The notes beneath the pieces are model-generated. The model saw nothing but the letters and a program-made list of their open reading frames with translations. It was not told the origin of the DNA and ran no database searches. The translations under genes and the position numbers were made by a program. Shown one piece after another: positions 10,249-20,395 of a DNA stretch of 64,000 nt (positions are counted from its first letter, which is position 1; every line of letters starts with the position of its first letter). The DNA comes from Cordylochernes scorpioides (taxonomy: Eukaryota > Arthropoda > Arachnida > Pseudoscorpiones > Chernetidae), in assembly GCA_030710605.1 (NCBI GenBank), contig CP092880.1, positions 3,254,981-3,318,980 on the forward strand, given 5' to 3'.

Positions 10249-10546
10249 CCCTAGTACATGTGGTACAGGAAATGATAATCATGGTGGGTAGTTAGTGACT
10301 GCTTTTACTGTAAGCGCACCACATGTGTACACATGTGAAAAGCAGTTCAACTTTGCACTTATAAATGTGCCAGAATCCTGTTTGGTTACTTGCACTTGCT
10401 GGTGGGGTTGGACTTTTGCAAGAATCGGGGGAGCCATTGGAGCATTTTTTTTTTTTAAACAGAAAAAAAGTGTCCAATGCGGGAATCGAACCCGGGTCGT
10501 AGTGGTCGAAAACCAAAGGGTTTAACCAGCCTTCCACCGACCCCCC
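10249..10546 (-). mobile_element. tRNA-derived SINE
   Basis: Same head as the SINE at 3180 (B-box-like GGGTTCGATTCCCGC on the minus strand, poly-T spacer) and the same body. Its 3' end reads CCATGATTATCATTTCCTG then CCACATGTACTAGGG, a different tail from the 3180 and 14487 copies. Confidence 0.8.
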
Positions 10547-10760
10547 GTACTGTACATGAAATAATAGAACAAAAGAGAGTAAAATTGTACTTGAATCAGG
10601 TTTTGATAAATTAAGAGAAAAGCCTTTTCTTTGGTTAATCAAGAGACAGTATTTGGACATTTCTAGAACTAGCCGAATGACCCGGGCAACGCCCGTGTTT
10701 TACCCGATTGAATGTTTTTATTCAAATACTATTTGTTATAATTATAAATTTGGCGCCTTT

Positions 10761-10899
10761 AATAAATGCATATATTAGTTAATAACTATAGCCTATGTGC
10801 TTTATCTGTCTATGTACTGTTGGCTTCCATAGGCGTCTCTTACTGGGAAAAAGAAAGAGAAGTTTCCATTTAGTTATTAACTGATATATGCATTTATTT
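10761..10899. mobile_element. short hairpin MITE
   Basis: AATAAATGCATATATTAGTTAATAAC on the left is the imperfect inverse of AGTTATTAACTGATATATGCATTTATT on the right (each longer than quoted words imply), around a 75-bp loop. No coding potential. Downstream to 11260 only AT-rich sequence is seen. Confidence 0.55.
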
Positions 10900-11269
10900 A
10901 AGGAGCGACCCGCTCCAACACAATAGTTACAAAAACGAAAAAGCGAGTGGGGGGGGGAAAGGTGGCGTGATCGTAGCCAACCAATAGGAGGGCGCCATTC
11001 CAAAAAAAAAAGCAAATGGTGACAGAGATGAATGATTAGGAGATGAAGAATGACGCTCGTAACTGTATATAATATATTTAAAAATCAATTATTAGTTTAT
11101 TCTGACTGATAAGACAAGCCATCAAAAACTTTTAGTTACATATTCAGTCTTTATTTAATCAACTTGATCCCAGTACATTTTCACCTTTGTACTATTTTTC
11201 TTATAGTTTGGCATATTTATAAAAAATAAAATGTGTTACACATTTATATATATATGCAGAATATGTAGA

Positions 11270-11588
11270 TGAAAAAACGAAATAAAAGAGTTTATTTTAA
11301 TAGAAATATATCAAAGCAAGCTTTCGGGCAAAAAAAAACCTTCTACAGGCATGATTACAGCATCAAACTTGGCACTATAATGCAGGTACAATGGCTAAAA
11401 AGAATATATACATATAACTATTTACATATTTGCGGAATAAATTATGAAAATGAGTATTTGCATTAGTTATGCCTATTTTATTGAGAACTAATGATGCTGT
11501 AATCACGCCTGTAGAAGGGTTTTTTGCCCGAAAGCTTGCTTTGATATATTTCTATTAAAAGAAACTCTTCTTTTATTTTGTTTTTTGT
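11270..11588. mobile_element. MITE with about 95-bp terminal inverted repeats
   Basis: The left arm (11270-11365) and right arm (11488-11588) are inverted copies containing AAGCTTGCTTTGATATATTT and CCTTCTACAGGC. The right arm reads CTGTAGAAGGG, a T run, then GCCCGAAAGC, a short hairpin similar in layout to the Penelope-associated core elsewhere. Confidence 0.75.
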
Positions 11589-11645
11589 CTAAATATTACC
11601 AAGAAGAATATTATAGTCGTTATGCAGAATATGTATTGAAAAATA

Positions 11646-11805
11646 CAGTAGAACCTCCATGAAAAGATACCCCCTCTACAAAGAACAGTTTTTATTGTTA
11701 AAATGTTCATTTTTACTATTTAGCAGCTCTCTAGTAAAAGGACACCTCTCCCTAAAGGACACTTTGGCTAGGGAACTAAGTGTTCTTTACAGACAGGTTC
11801 TACTA
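11646..11805. mobile_element. pogo-like MITE
   Basis: Left end CAGTAGAACCTCC, right end diverged to GGTTCTACTA, TA on both sides, with internal CTAAAGGACACTTTGGCT shared with the 14808 and 19119 copies. Confidence 0.75.
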
Positions 11806-12241
11806 TAGTTGCAAAATATTTTCTTAAAATTTTCCTAAGCACACAAAAGTAATTTTTGGAAGGTATTAATAGGCTTTTTCTAAATTTTTTAGACATAGGA
11901 AATCAGGAAATAACAATGTGCCATGAAAAAAGAATGGCTTACATAGTGTATAGTTGTAGATTTAAATTTTCTATAAATGGCTTGAGGAAAACTAAGGGAA
12001 CTAAGGGTTGGTGCGTAAGACCAGTTATATTTAGAGGGAGGGTACTGTGGTGAGGAGAAACAAACAAAGGACAAGCCAAGTAATTAAAGATGAATCACTG
12101 AGAGGATGATGGCCTCTGCAATCTATTGATAGCCAGCCCTACCACATTCTTTCTAGGGAGTTCTACCATCTCCTACTGAAACCCCCACACACTGTTGGCA
12201 ACCTAGGCTGTGTGTGAAACTTGGCATTTTTACCAAACACA

Positions 12242-12590
12242 GTATAAACTTGAGCAAAATCAATCATTCCTCCAGGGAAGAGTGTCTTCTCTACAACCTA
12301 ACTATGTATTCCTTGCTTCCTTGATTTTTTCTGGTGGCCTATATTTATTCATTTGTTTGTCCTCTTATTAGAGATATATATATTTAAAATATTTTGTCTC
12401 AATAGTTAATATGTAAAAATAATATTTTTATATCTTCATAAAAATATGTAAAATAGTATCCGATTATATTTAACTCGTGTTCTATTGGCGTGTCATTATA
12501 CCATGTTTTCTCTTGTAAAAGGGCGTCCACGAAAAGACACTCTTCCCTGGAGGAATGATTGATTTTGCTCAATATGTATACAAGGGATTA
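12242..12590. mobile_element. hairpin MITE (CATTCCTCCAGG family), larger copy
   Basis: Arms share CAAAATCAATCATTCCTCC and GGGAAGAGTGTCTT in inverted orientation, as in the element at 3756, but with a longer AT-rich loop. Confidence 0.75.
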
Positions 12591-12734
12591 TTTTATAGAA
12601 CTGTATAAACTTGATTCAATAATCCCTTGTATCATAGTTAAGGTGAAATTATCAGGTTCCAGGGATTGCCGATAGTTTCACCTTTAACAGTGAGATCTTG
12701 TTATAACAGCTTCCTTTATTCAATATTATAGGAG

Positions 12735-12985
12735 ATCCCAAGCCCGGATAAAAAAGGAGGAGGGGGAGCAGTAACAAGCTCACTAAAAAACCTGGGCTCA
12801 GCTGGCCCGGCTGATAGTACCCTGTAAGAACTCCTAATCCAGGGATACAAGATGAGTCTGTACTCCATGTTAGGAGCGGCTGCATATGGTGTCTGCTCCT
12901 CATGTCAGAGGCGGCCATTTCTTTTGGAGAGAAGTCGGCCTGCCACTGAGTAGTGCTCCCAGTCTTAATGACAAAGGCAGACCCT
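12735..12985 (-). repeat. dispersed repeat, copy 2 (inverted)
   Basis: Minus-strand copy of 7150-7415, about 90 percent alike by eye. On the plus strand it abuts a short LINE 3' tail (GATTGAGTGGAGATAAGGAA, 12986-13022). Confidence 0.7.
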
Positions 12986-13099
12986 AATATGATTGAGTGG
13001 AGATAAGGAAGAAGAAGAAGATTATAATAGGATTGCGGATTTCGACAAATTACAAAAAAAAAAAAAATCGTAAGAAACCACAACTTCCTTGAGAGAGCA

Positions 13100-13270
13100 T
13101 AGTCCAAAAAGATGGTTGGACCCATGTTCTCCTGGGGGGTGATCTCTCATCAGAGGTTGTCATGTCAGGCCAGGTCATAAAGAGTCTTTCAACCCAAACA
13201 GAATCTCTGATGAGAGACCCACCTCCAGGAGGGACCGAGTTTTTGTTTGTTTTTAGGCTGTCTCTCATGG
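13100..13270. repeat. inverted repeat around TGATCTCTCATCAGAG
   Basis: GGGGTGATCTCTCATCAGAG and CTCTGATGAGAGACCCACC are inverted partners about 55 bp apart, giving a possible small hairpin element. Function unknown. Confidence 0.5.
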
Positions 13271-13683
13271 TAGACTACCATCATAATTCTAAGTTTTAAT
13301 TTTAGTCATAAGGCAATCCATTAAATATATGTCATAATTTGTATAGTTAATGACAAGAGATAGAATTTATTTATGTCACAAAATAAGTATGTAAATATGT
13401 CACGCTTGTGTTAAAATGTAAATATGTAAATTCATCCATTTATAAAAGCTGGACAAAAAAATAAAGGTGGCAGACATCGCGGGTGCGCTGTTCGCTAGGC
13501 ATAACGGCTGCGCCTCTTCATTTAGCTACGACATATATTTATATGGGTGTATCTGGATCTGTAAAAGAAAAAAAAAATGTTTTTCTCAAAATATTTCAAG
13601 GGATTGCTCCCTCTTTATTGATTTATTACAATGTTTTAAGTTCTAATTGTTTTACCCACGATTATAACAACAAATAATTAAAA

Positions 13684-13780
13684 ACACAAGGTAATAAGAC
13701 CAAATCCAAATAAATAAATAGTGTGTATTGGATTACCTTGTGTTTATAATCTATAATCCAAATTGTGCTACCTTAACAAA
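13684..13780. repeat. Penelope-like repeat fragment
   Basis: CAAGGTAATAAGACCAAATC directly followed by the inverted GGATTACCTTGTGTTTATAA arm; the central core is deleted. Confidence 0.5.
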
Positions 13781-13802
13781 ATATTATGGTTTCAAGAGAT
13801 GA

Positions 13803-14004
13803 TTTATTATGAAAAAGGATCTTCTTATCTTGCAACTGAAAGTTGAAAATGGCTTGCGCCATTTGATTAATCAAGAATGGGTAATTGGCCAATTCTGGAA
13901 TAATTAGAAATCAACGAGAATAGTAGATATTTATTCCGAAAGATGGCGCAAGCCATCAGCAACTTTTAGTTGCACGATAAGGAGATGCCTTTTTCTTAAT
14001 TTAT
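13803..14004. mobile_element. MITE with about 65-bp terminal inverted repeats
   Basis: The left arm with AATGGCTTGCGCCAT is the inverse of the right arm with ATGGCGCAAGCCAT. The outer AAAAAGG and TCTTATC words also pair. No ORF. Confidence 0.7.
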
Positions 14005-14486
14005 GCACCTTATCCCAGTACAATATCACATTTGTACTATTTTTTCAAGTGATGATGTTATGATAGTTATGTTTAACTGTAGTTTCCATTGTTGTTAGAT
14101 GCCACTATATTTAGAAAAAACAAGGCAACTCACATAGCAGAAACTTTAGTTCCTGCTTCTCTCGTTGAGGTACCAGATGTTTACTGTTTCTCCTAGTTTG
14201 GCAATACCACCAGCCATCTGTGTGATTTGTACAAGCCAAATTACTTAGTTGGGAGTTTTAGAAATGGCAAAAATTTAAAAATACAACATTTCCCCACAAA
14301 ATATATTGTAAAAATAATAATTAGAAGAATATTCTGTTATATACTCCTGTAAAAGGGTTTGGGATACTTGAAAGATTGAAAGATTGTTTAAATAAAGCAA
14401 GAAACTTTATCCTCTGTGTGTTGTTACATGTAATAATTACTTTTTAAAATGTTCATTAATTCTAAAATTTAGTTATTTATTTTTTT

Positions 14487-14775
14487 AGGGGGTCGGTGGA
14501 AGGCTGGTTAAACCGTTTGGTTTTCGACCACTACGACCCGGGTTCAATTCTCGCATTGGACACTTTTTTTTCTGTAAAAAAAAAAAAAAAGCTCCAATGG
14601 CCCCCGATTCTTGCAAAAGTCCAATCCCACCAGCGAGTGCAAGTAACCTAACGGGGCTCTGGCACATTTGTAAGTGCAAAGTCGAACTGCTTTTCACATG
14701 TGTAGACATGTGGTGCACTTACAGTAAAAGCAGTCGCTAACTACCCAAAGATAAGAAAGAAGAAGAAGAAGAAAG
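14487..14775 (+). mobile_element. tRNA-derived SINE with LINE-type 3' tail
   Basis: Best plus-strand copy. Head GGGGGTCGGTGGAAGGCTGG then TTAAACC (A-box-like), GGGTTCAATTCTCGC (B-box-like), an internal poly-T/poly-A stretch and a body ending ACTACCC. The 3' end is AAAGATAAGAAAGAAGAAG followed by further GAA units, the same tail as the LINE at 1451-1486. This fits a tail-sharing SINE/LINE pair. Confidence 0.85.
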
Positions 14776-14807
14776 TTATTTATTTTGTATTAGAGACAGA
14801 AGGTATA

Positions 14808-15186
14808 CAGTAGAACCTCCCTTTAGCGGACACCTCTCTACAAAGGACAGTTTTCATTTGAAAAATTACCATTTTTACTATTTAGCAGCGAAACGATTTA
14901 TCAACAAAGCGAAAGAAGACTGCCTTCAGCCCTCCAAACTTCATCTACGACAAAGAAAAGGTTGAATTACGTCGTATTTTAAATAGAGCGAAGTATAATG
15001 TATATAAATGTTTTATAGATTTTGATCTCCCCCACTAACATTTAAACCTGTAACGATGTTTATATGACCTGATAAAAATAATTTTTGTTGTACTATTTAG
15101 CAACACTCCGGTAAGAATACACCTCTCCCTAAAGGACACTTTGGCTCTGCAATTAGGTGTTGTCCTTTACAGGGAGGTAGTTGTAT
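14808..15186. mobile_element. pogo-like MITE with an internal insertion
   Basis: Left end CAGTAGAACCTCC; right part CCTCTCCCTAAAGGACACTT to GGGAGGTAGTTGTA (worn). About 210 bp (14885-15095) of unrelated sequence interrupts the repeated TTACTATTTAGCA word. Confidence 0.7.
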
Positions 15187-15424
15187 GTGGAGACAAGAAG
15201 ACATTGGTGACAACTAGGGATAAGATAGCTTGCTAGGTTATAAGATAGAGAGGCTGGTACTGTGGTTATTTATCTCAACACTAGATGTGGCCACTTTATT
15301 CACACTTCTGGCGTCAAATCGAAACCCCAAACAAACAACCCTAACTAAATAGAATCTACACAATTACCCAGATTGAAATCAGGTTCACCCACTTCCATAG
15401 AGAAGTGTAAAAACCTTTTTTTTC

Positions 15425-15717
15425 CTAGTACACGTGGTACAGGCCATGGTAATCATGGTGGGTAGATGTAGGCGAGTGGTTTTACTGTAAGTGCACCACA
15501 TGTCTACACATGTGAAAAGCAGTTCGACTTTGTATTTACGAATATGCCAGAGCTCTGTTTGGTTACTTGCACTCGCTGGTGAGGTTGGACTTTTGTAAAA
15601 ATTGGGGACCATTGGAGCATTTTTTTTTTATCAGAAAAAAGTGTCCAATGCGGGTATCAAACCTGGGTCGTAGCGGTCGAAAACCAACGGTTTAGACCAT
15701 CCTTCCACCGACCCCCT
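15425..15717 (-). mobile_element. tRNA-derived SINE
   Basis: Third minus-strand copy, with tail type GGCCTGTACCACGTGTACTA as in the copy at 10249. The B-box-like region is worn (GGTTTGATACCCGC). Confidence 0.8.
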
Positions 15718-15754
15718 TTGCAAAAACCTTTCCTAAATTTCCCGAATGTAAAGA

Positions 15755-15856
15755 TGCCATTGATGAGCTCTACTCAGCACCCCAGCAGAAACATTCAACA
15801 AGCTCTACAGACTTAATACCCTTATAGGATTGTTGAGTGGAGATAAGAAAGAAGAA
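15755..15856 (+). mobile_element. LINE 3' end fragment
   Basis: Short copy of the C-terminal codons (CCATTGATGAGCTCTACTC) plus the tail GGAGATAAGAAAGAAGAA. Confidence 0.7.
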
Positions 15857-15884
15857 TCACACAGCAAGCTATATTAATATGTTA

Positions 15885-16065
15885 AATAATGTTTTCCCAC
15901 TATGTACTAAGTGTCAACCTGAAACCCCAAACCACATTATTGACTGTATTGACTCATCCATTGATGAGTTCTATTCTTCCCCAACAGACACCATCAACAA
16001 GCTCTACAAACTTTACAAGCTTGATACCCCAATATGATTGAGTGGAGATAAGAAAGAAGATATTT
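15885..16065 (+). mobile_element. LINE 3' end fragment
   Basis: 5'-truncated copy beginning in the CCHC knuckle region (TTTTCCCACTATGTACTAAG) and ending in GGAGATAAGAAAGAAG. Retains a short open frame but no domain. Confidence 0.75.
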
Positions 16066-16116
16066 TAAATAATATATTTAATATTTCAAACTTGAGTGCT
16101 AAAGTATCACAGTATT

Positions 16117-16285
16117 AAACTCTTCTTCTTCTTTCTTATCTCCACTCAATCATATTAAGGTATTAAGTTTGTAAAGCTTGTTGATGGGTCTTCTGGGGAA
16201 GCTAAGTAGAGCTCATCAATGGATGAATCAATACAGTCAATAATGTGTTTTGGGGTTGCAGGTTGAGAATTGCAATCAATCAGTA
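16117..16285 (-). mobile_element. LINE 3' end fragment, inverted
   Basis: Minus-strand counterpart of the previous fragment, starting CTTCTTCTTTCTTATCTCCA on the plus strand. Together with 15885-16065 it forms an inverted pair. Confidence 0.75.
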
Positions 16286-16539
16286 TTAAACTGATTTTTT
16301 AAAGGAAAATTGCTATAATAGAAACTTACCTTCATCTCTTCAATCCAATCCAAAAGTCTCATAAATGACACATTTAGTTGTTGGGGAGGCCAAAGTGACA
16401 TTCTCACAAGAGCTATTCAAGCTTACAAACCAAAACTCTCAATGCCAACTGTTAACCCGATAAACACCACCGCAGGAAATGCAGTATGATGTAATCTGCT
16501 GTGACCTTTCGTCTGATCAAACCTTTCTTCTACACTGAT

Positions 16540-18125
16540 AAAGCACAATTTGGATTATAGCTATAAGAAAATAAGTCTTAATCCAAATAAATTAATAGTG
16601 TGTGGTCTTATTTTCTTGTAGCTATTTCTTCTGCCCTGTTCTATACTTGCTTCCTTATAACTCCTAGAAAAACTAATTAAGCACAATTTGGATTATAGAT
16701 TATAGCTATAAGAAAATAAGTCCTAATCCAAATACAGTAAAACCCCGCTAATACGAACCCTGGATATAACGAACCTTCCCTTATAACGAACCCACGCCGA
16801 TTCCCAATTCCATTCCATTGAAAATACCATCGTTATAACGAACTTTGAGATTTTTAGAATAACGAACTACCCCTATAACGAACCTATTTCGGGTCCCAAA
16901 ATGATAAAATCTATTAAAAATACTATGCTTATAACGAACTTAGAATTGTAATAAAAAAAAAAAATTTTAAAAATAAAATTTTGAGCATGTTTAAAGCTCG
17001 CGGATCGCGATTTCAAAACAATAAATTTAGCGGCATTGTTTGTTTGATTTTTGCACTTTATTTTTGCTGTATGTTGTATAAATTTTTACACATTATACTT
17101 TTTATTAATTAGAATATCTTTGCATCCATTAAATTTGAAATATAAAAAATGCAAATGGCTTCCAAAATGAAGAAAACAAAGGCATTTTAAAAACAAAAGC
17201 ATTATTTCTTTAAAAAAAGGCCATTTTCAGAACTTTTCAAAGTGAAACAACATAGGCAAAATGTTAAGAACATATTAAAATAAGAGAATATAACTTTTCT
17301 ATTATAAAAGATAAAATATAAAGTTATTAAAAATTGTTACAAAGAGGAATCAACTTCAACTTTTGCCGCGATCGCGATCGTACGTTTTAGGGCTAAAAAA
17401 AAAAAGTCCAAATAAACGGTCCCGTGATGAAACAAAAATTATTTTTATGCCATTAACTATGGTGATTTTAAAGTCAGCAATGTTTTGCATGGCAGGTTAA
17501 AAAAAAAAACGAAATCTAGACCTAGAAGAATATGGGGAAACATGAAATGGAAGAAAAACACTAACTTTATTTGAATGGTGCAATGCTTGGAAGAATGCTT
17601 TGAAACAACAAGGTATTAGAGCCATTTTTTCAAGTAAAAATTGTATTATATAATGTGATAATGATGTTTTAAAATCATTTCATATCTTTGAATATATATT
17701 TAATAAAACTTTGCCTAGGATTTGTCTTGATTTTTAACTTAGACATAGAGGTACATGTATGTTAATCATAAGAAGAACCTATTATCTAATGATTTCTATT
17801 ATTATTCAGTATTAATATAAGGAAATTAGTCAATTAAGGGAATTAAAATAAAGTGACCACTATTAAGAGGCAGCCTCTACTTGTGTGTATGGCTGTTTTT
17901 TAATTATACAGTCTAAAATTTTTGAAAAGTGAAAAAAAAATAGCCAAACCGTGGCTATAGTGAACCAAAAGCTCTGTCCCATTGGGGTTCACTATAGAGG
18001 GGTTTTACTGTAATTTAATGGTGTGTGACATTTCGGTAACAGCATTGTCACCATCATCAGACAAAAGAATAACCGAAAGTTACCAAAACGTCACACACTA
18101 ATAAATCATTTGGATTAGGTCTTAT
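16540..18125. repeat. Penelope-like repeat interrupted by a pogo-like element
   Basis: Two partial units (16540-16620, 16675-16734) carry the AATTTGGATTATAG and AGTCCTAATCCAAATA words. After the insert at 16735-18010 the unit resumes with AATGGTGTGTGACATTTCGG and the hammerhead-like core. The minus-strand core here reads CTGATGATGGTGACAATGCT. Confidence 0.6.
16735..18010. mobile_element. non-autonomous pogo/Tigger-like DNA transposon, 1276 bp
   Basis: Ends CAGTAAAACCCCGCTAATAC and its inverse TATAGAGGGGTTTTACTG, flanked by TA on both sides. The first 200 bp contain several subterminal copies of TATAACGAAC or ATAACGAACT, the kind of repeated transposase-binding motif seen in pogo-type elements. 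No transposase ORF is present, so movement would depend on a helper. It sits inside a Penelope-like repeat and is therefore younger than it. Confidence 0.85.
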
Positions 18126-18780
18126 TTTCTTGTTTTATACTTGCTTCTTTATAACTCCTAGAAAAAACTCTTCAAAGATAAAAATACAATTTTTAATATA
18201 CACTCAAGTAAGTGCCCTTCAAAATGTATTAATTTCAATGTTTGTATTTGCTATATATATCTTATATAAAGAAAAGAGATTTCTGTGTTGTATTTTAGAA
18301 TTGTTGAGATTATGCTATGGTAATGCAGTCGTGGTTAATAAACTTGAAAGTATAATAAATAAAAATAGTTTTGATCAGAGGTTGCTTTAATTGAGCCAAG
18401 GAATGTATAAAATACATAATTTGATAAAAGTACTGCCTGGCTTAAGGCGTAAGAATTAAAAAAAAAAAATGAAAAGCTTATTTACATAATGTACAAAAGA
18501 TTTGAGCCAGCCAACGGGATACAACAACAACGAGTTTTTATAGGGCAAGCCTGACCTCTGGTGGTCGATTTAACAATATTTGTATCTATGAAATATATAT
18601 TTAAAAAATATAATATTTTAATATAACATATATATATCGTTATAGCTTACTGCATTTACAAGATTTTTTTTTTTTACAAAAGAAGACATTAAAAATAAAA
18701 AAGGTATTTCCTGACCAGGAGCAACATGTGCTTTTCAGAAGGCAGAGCGCCATCTGGTAGAACAGAAATCAACTATTCAT

Positions 18781-18930
18781 TTATTTAACCTGCTCCCTGA
18801 TTTTGGCCAACCCAATTTCTTGATAAATCAAGAAAAGCCATCCACGAACGTGTTTTGCACTGTTGGCGCTCGTCAGTATGGAGTAGGCTGTACCACTGCG
18901 ACCAAAAAGATTTTTAGTCCCAGTAGCTTC
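18781..18930 (-). CDS. probable last coding exon of an unidentified host gene
   Basis: On the minus strand a pyrimidine-rich TTTCTTGGTTTTTCAG acceptor is followed by 49 codons (EATGTKNLFGRS to IREQVK) and a TAA stop. The splice phase is 0 at the acceptor. The peptide mixes a small-residue loop (GRSGTAYSILTSANSAKHV) with an amphipathic segment around RGWLFLIYQEIGLAKIREQV, which could be the closing helix of a PH/FERM-like fold; that is speculation. I do not recognise the family. KRIT1 came to mind because it neighbours ANKIB1 in vertebrates, but I could not support that identity. Upstream exons should lie to the right, but none was found before the LTR nest at 22589. Confidence 0.45.
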   Translation of the reverse strand, partial: EATGTKNLFGRSGTAYSILTSANSAKHVRGWLFLIYQEIGLAKIREQVK

Positions 18931-19118
18931 CTGAAAAACCAAGAAATGGGTATTTAAGGCTAAACTTGCGTAAATACGCTTAACACAGAAGACATATAAA
19001 TTCAAATAGCAGATATAATGGTAAACAATATAAATAATTTCGCTCAGGGATAAGTTTTTAATCCATATTTCTGCTATATTTAGATCAATACATTCAGTCT
19101 CAGTTGGAGAAAAAAATA

Positions 19119-19533
19119 TTTGAGAGGACACTCATGCTATAGAAGACATTTCTCTATAAAGGACAAAACAAGGTAATAAGGCCAAATCCAAATAAATAAA
19201 TAGTGTGCGACGTTTCGGTAACAGCGTTGTTACCATCTTCAGACAAAAGTACTGAATAAGTTCTTTACACTGAATCAGTACTTTTGTCTGAAGATGGTAA
19301 CAACGCTGTTACCGAAATGTCACACACTATTTATTTATTTGGATTTGGTCTTATTACCTTGTTTTTATAATCTATAATCCAAATTGTGCCTTATCAATTC
19401 TATAATGGACAGTTTTCATTTGTAAAATTACCATTTTTACTATTTAGTAACTCTCCGGTAAGAGGACACCTCTCCCTAAAGGACACTTTGGCTCTGCAAT
19501 TAGATGTCCTATACAACGAGGTAGTTCTACTGT
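19119..19533. mobile_element. pogo-like MITE split by a Penelope-like foldback
   Basis: Left part with GAGGACACTCATGCTATAG; right part CAGTTTTCATTTGTAAAATT to GTAGTTCTACTG. The 230-bp insert at 19166-19396 separates them. Confidence 0.65.
19166..19396. repeat. Penelope-like foldback repeat with two hammerhead-like cores
   Basis: Two arms of about 87 bp (19170-19256 and 19268-19362) are near-perfect inverted copies. Each contains CTGAAGATGGTAACAACGCT then GTTACCGAAA on one strand. Transcription across it would give a long hairpin. Confidence 0.7.
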
Positions 19534-19747
19534 AGCAGCTCTCCAGTAAGAGGACACCTCTCCCTAAAGGACACTTTGGCTCTGCAATTAGGTGTTGTCC
19601 TTTACAGGGAGGTAGTTCTACTGTAGCAGCTCTCCAGTAAGAGGACACCTCTCCCTAAAGGACACTTTGGCTCTGCAATTAGGTGCTGTCCTTTACAGGG
19701 AGGTAGTTCTACTGTAGCAGCTCTCCAATAAGAGGACACCTCTCCCT
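19444..19747 (+). repeat. 91-bp tandem repeat derived from the right half of a MITE
   Basis: TGTAGCAGCTCTCC starts at 19531, 19622 and 19713, giving a 91-bp period over about 3.3 units. Each unit contains CCTCTCCCTAAAGGACACTT and the MITE end GTAGTTCTACTG, so the end of the transposon itself has been amplified. Confidence 0.85.
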
Positions 19748-19749
19748 AA

Positions 19750-20016
19750 TTGGGTGTTCTTGTGTTTATTTATGTATTGAAATTAAAAGAAAGGATGGAA
19801 AACCATAAATATGCTTTGAAGTGGGATAGAATTCAAAATTCTGCTCTTGTAGAACACAGAAGAGACACAGGACACAATAAATTCAATTTAGAAAACCCAA
19901 GAACACTGGATTATGAAAAAAATTCTACAAAAGACATTTCAAAGAAGTCTTTTTCATCCAAAAGACATGTGCTTCAATTAACTTTCCACATAAGTTTTGT
20001 CCATGAGTATATATAG
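19750..20016 (+). pseudogene. C-terminal half of a GIY-YIG endonuclease, Penelope-like element
   Basis: A short ORF has the C-terminal signature of the GIY-YIG nuclease found at the end of Penelope-like polymerases: LKERMENHKYAL (the R..EH region), NSALVEHRRDTGHN (hydrophobic-EH..xTGH), then an ILD-like RTLDYEKN. The catalytic GIY and YIG strands and the entire RT are missing, so this is a 5'-truncated relic. It supports calling the surrounding GGTAACA/TTACC repeats Penelope-like. A run of MITE tandem repeats directly precedes it. Confidence 0.65.
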
Positions 20017-20059
20017 ACATTGGTTAGTTGCATATTTAATAATATCTTATTTCAAAATG

Positions 20060-20395
20060 ATAAAGTACAATTTATATGATAGATTAGAAACATAAGGTAA
20101 CAAGACCAAATCAATAAATTATACATGAGGTTTCAGTAACAATTCTGTTACCAAAATGTCAAGCATAATTTATTGATTTGGCCTTGATAAGGTACAATTT
20201 GGATTATAGCTTAAAAACATAAGGTAACAATACCAAATCCAAATGAAAAAATATTGTTTGACGTTTCAGTACCATCTTCAGACTTTTGTACAGACTTCAT
20301 TCAGTACTTTTGTCTTAAGATGGTAACAACGCTGTTAACGAAATGTCACACAATATTTATTTATATAGATTTGGTCTTATTACCTTGTGTTGATT
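20060..20395. repeat. two Penelope-like terminal repeats
   Basis: 20060-20190 and 20190-20395 each start GATAAGGTACAATTTGGAT or similar and carry an inverted AAGGTAACA / TTACC pair. The second has the core AAGATGGTAACAACGCTGTT followed by AACGAAATGTC. Confidence 0.6.

Noticed and set aside
10292-10660. 122-codon minus-strand ORF
   Set aside because: It is the translation of a SINE.
14487-14560. Possible functional tRNA gene (A- and B-box-like words)
   Set aside because: No acceptor-stem or anticodon-stem pairing can be drawn, and the same head is followed by the same body at three other places, so it is a SINE.
18781-18930. KRIT1 identity for the terminal exon, suggested by ANKIB1 synteny in vertebrates
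   Set aside because: I could not match the residues to KRIT1, and orientation differs from the vertebrate arrangement.
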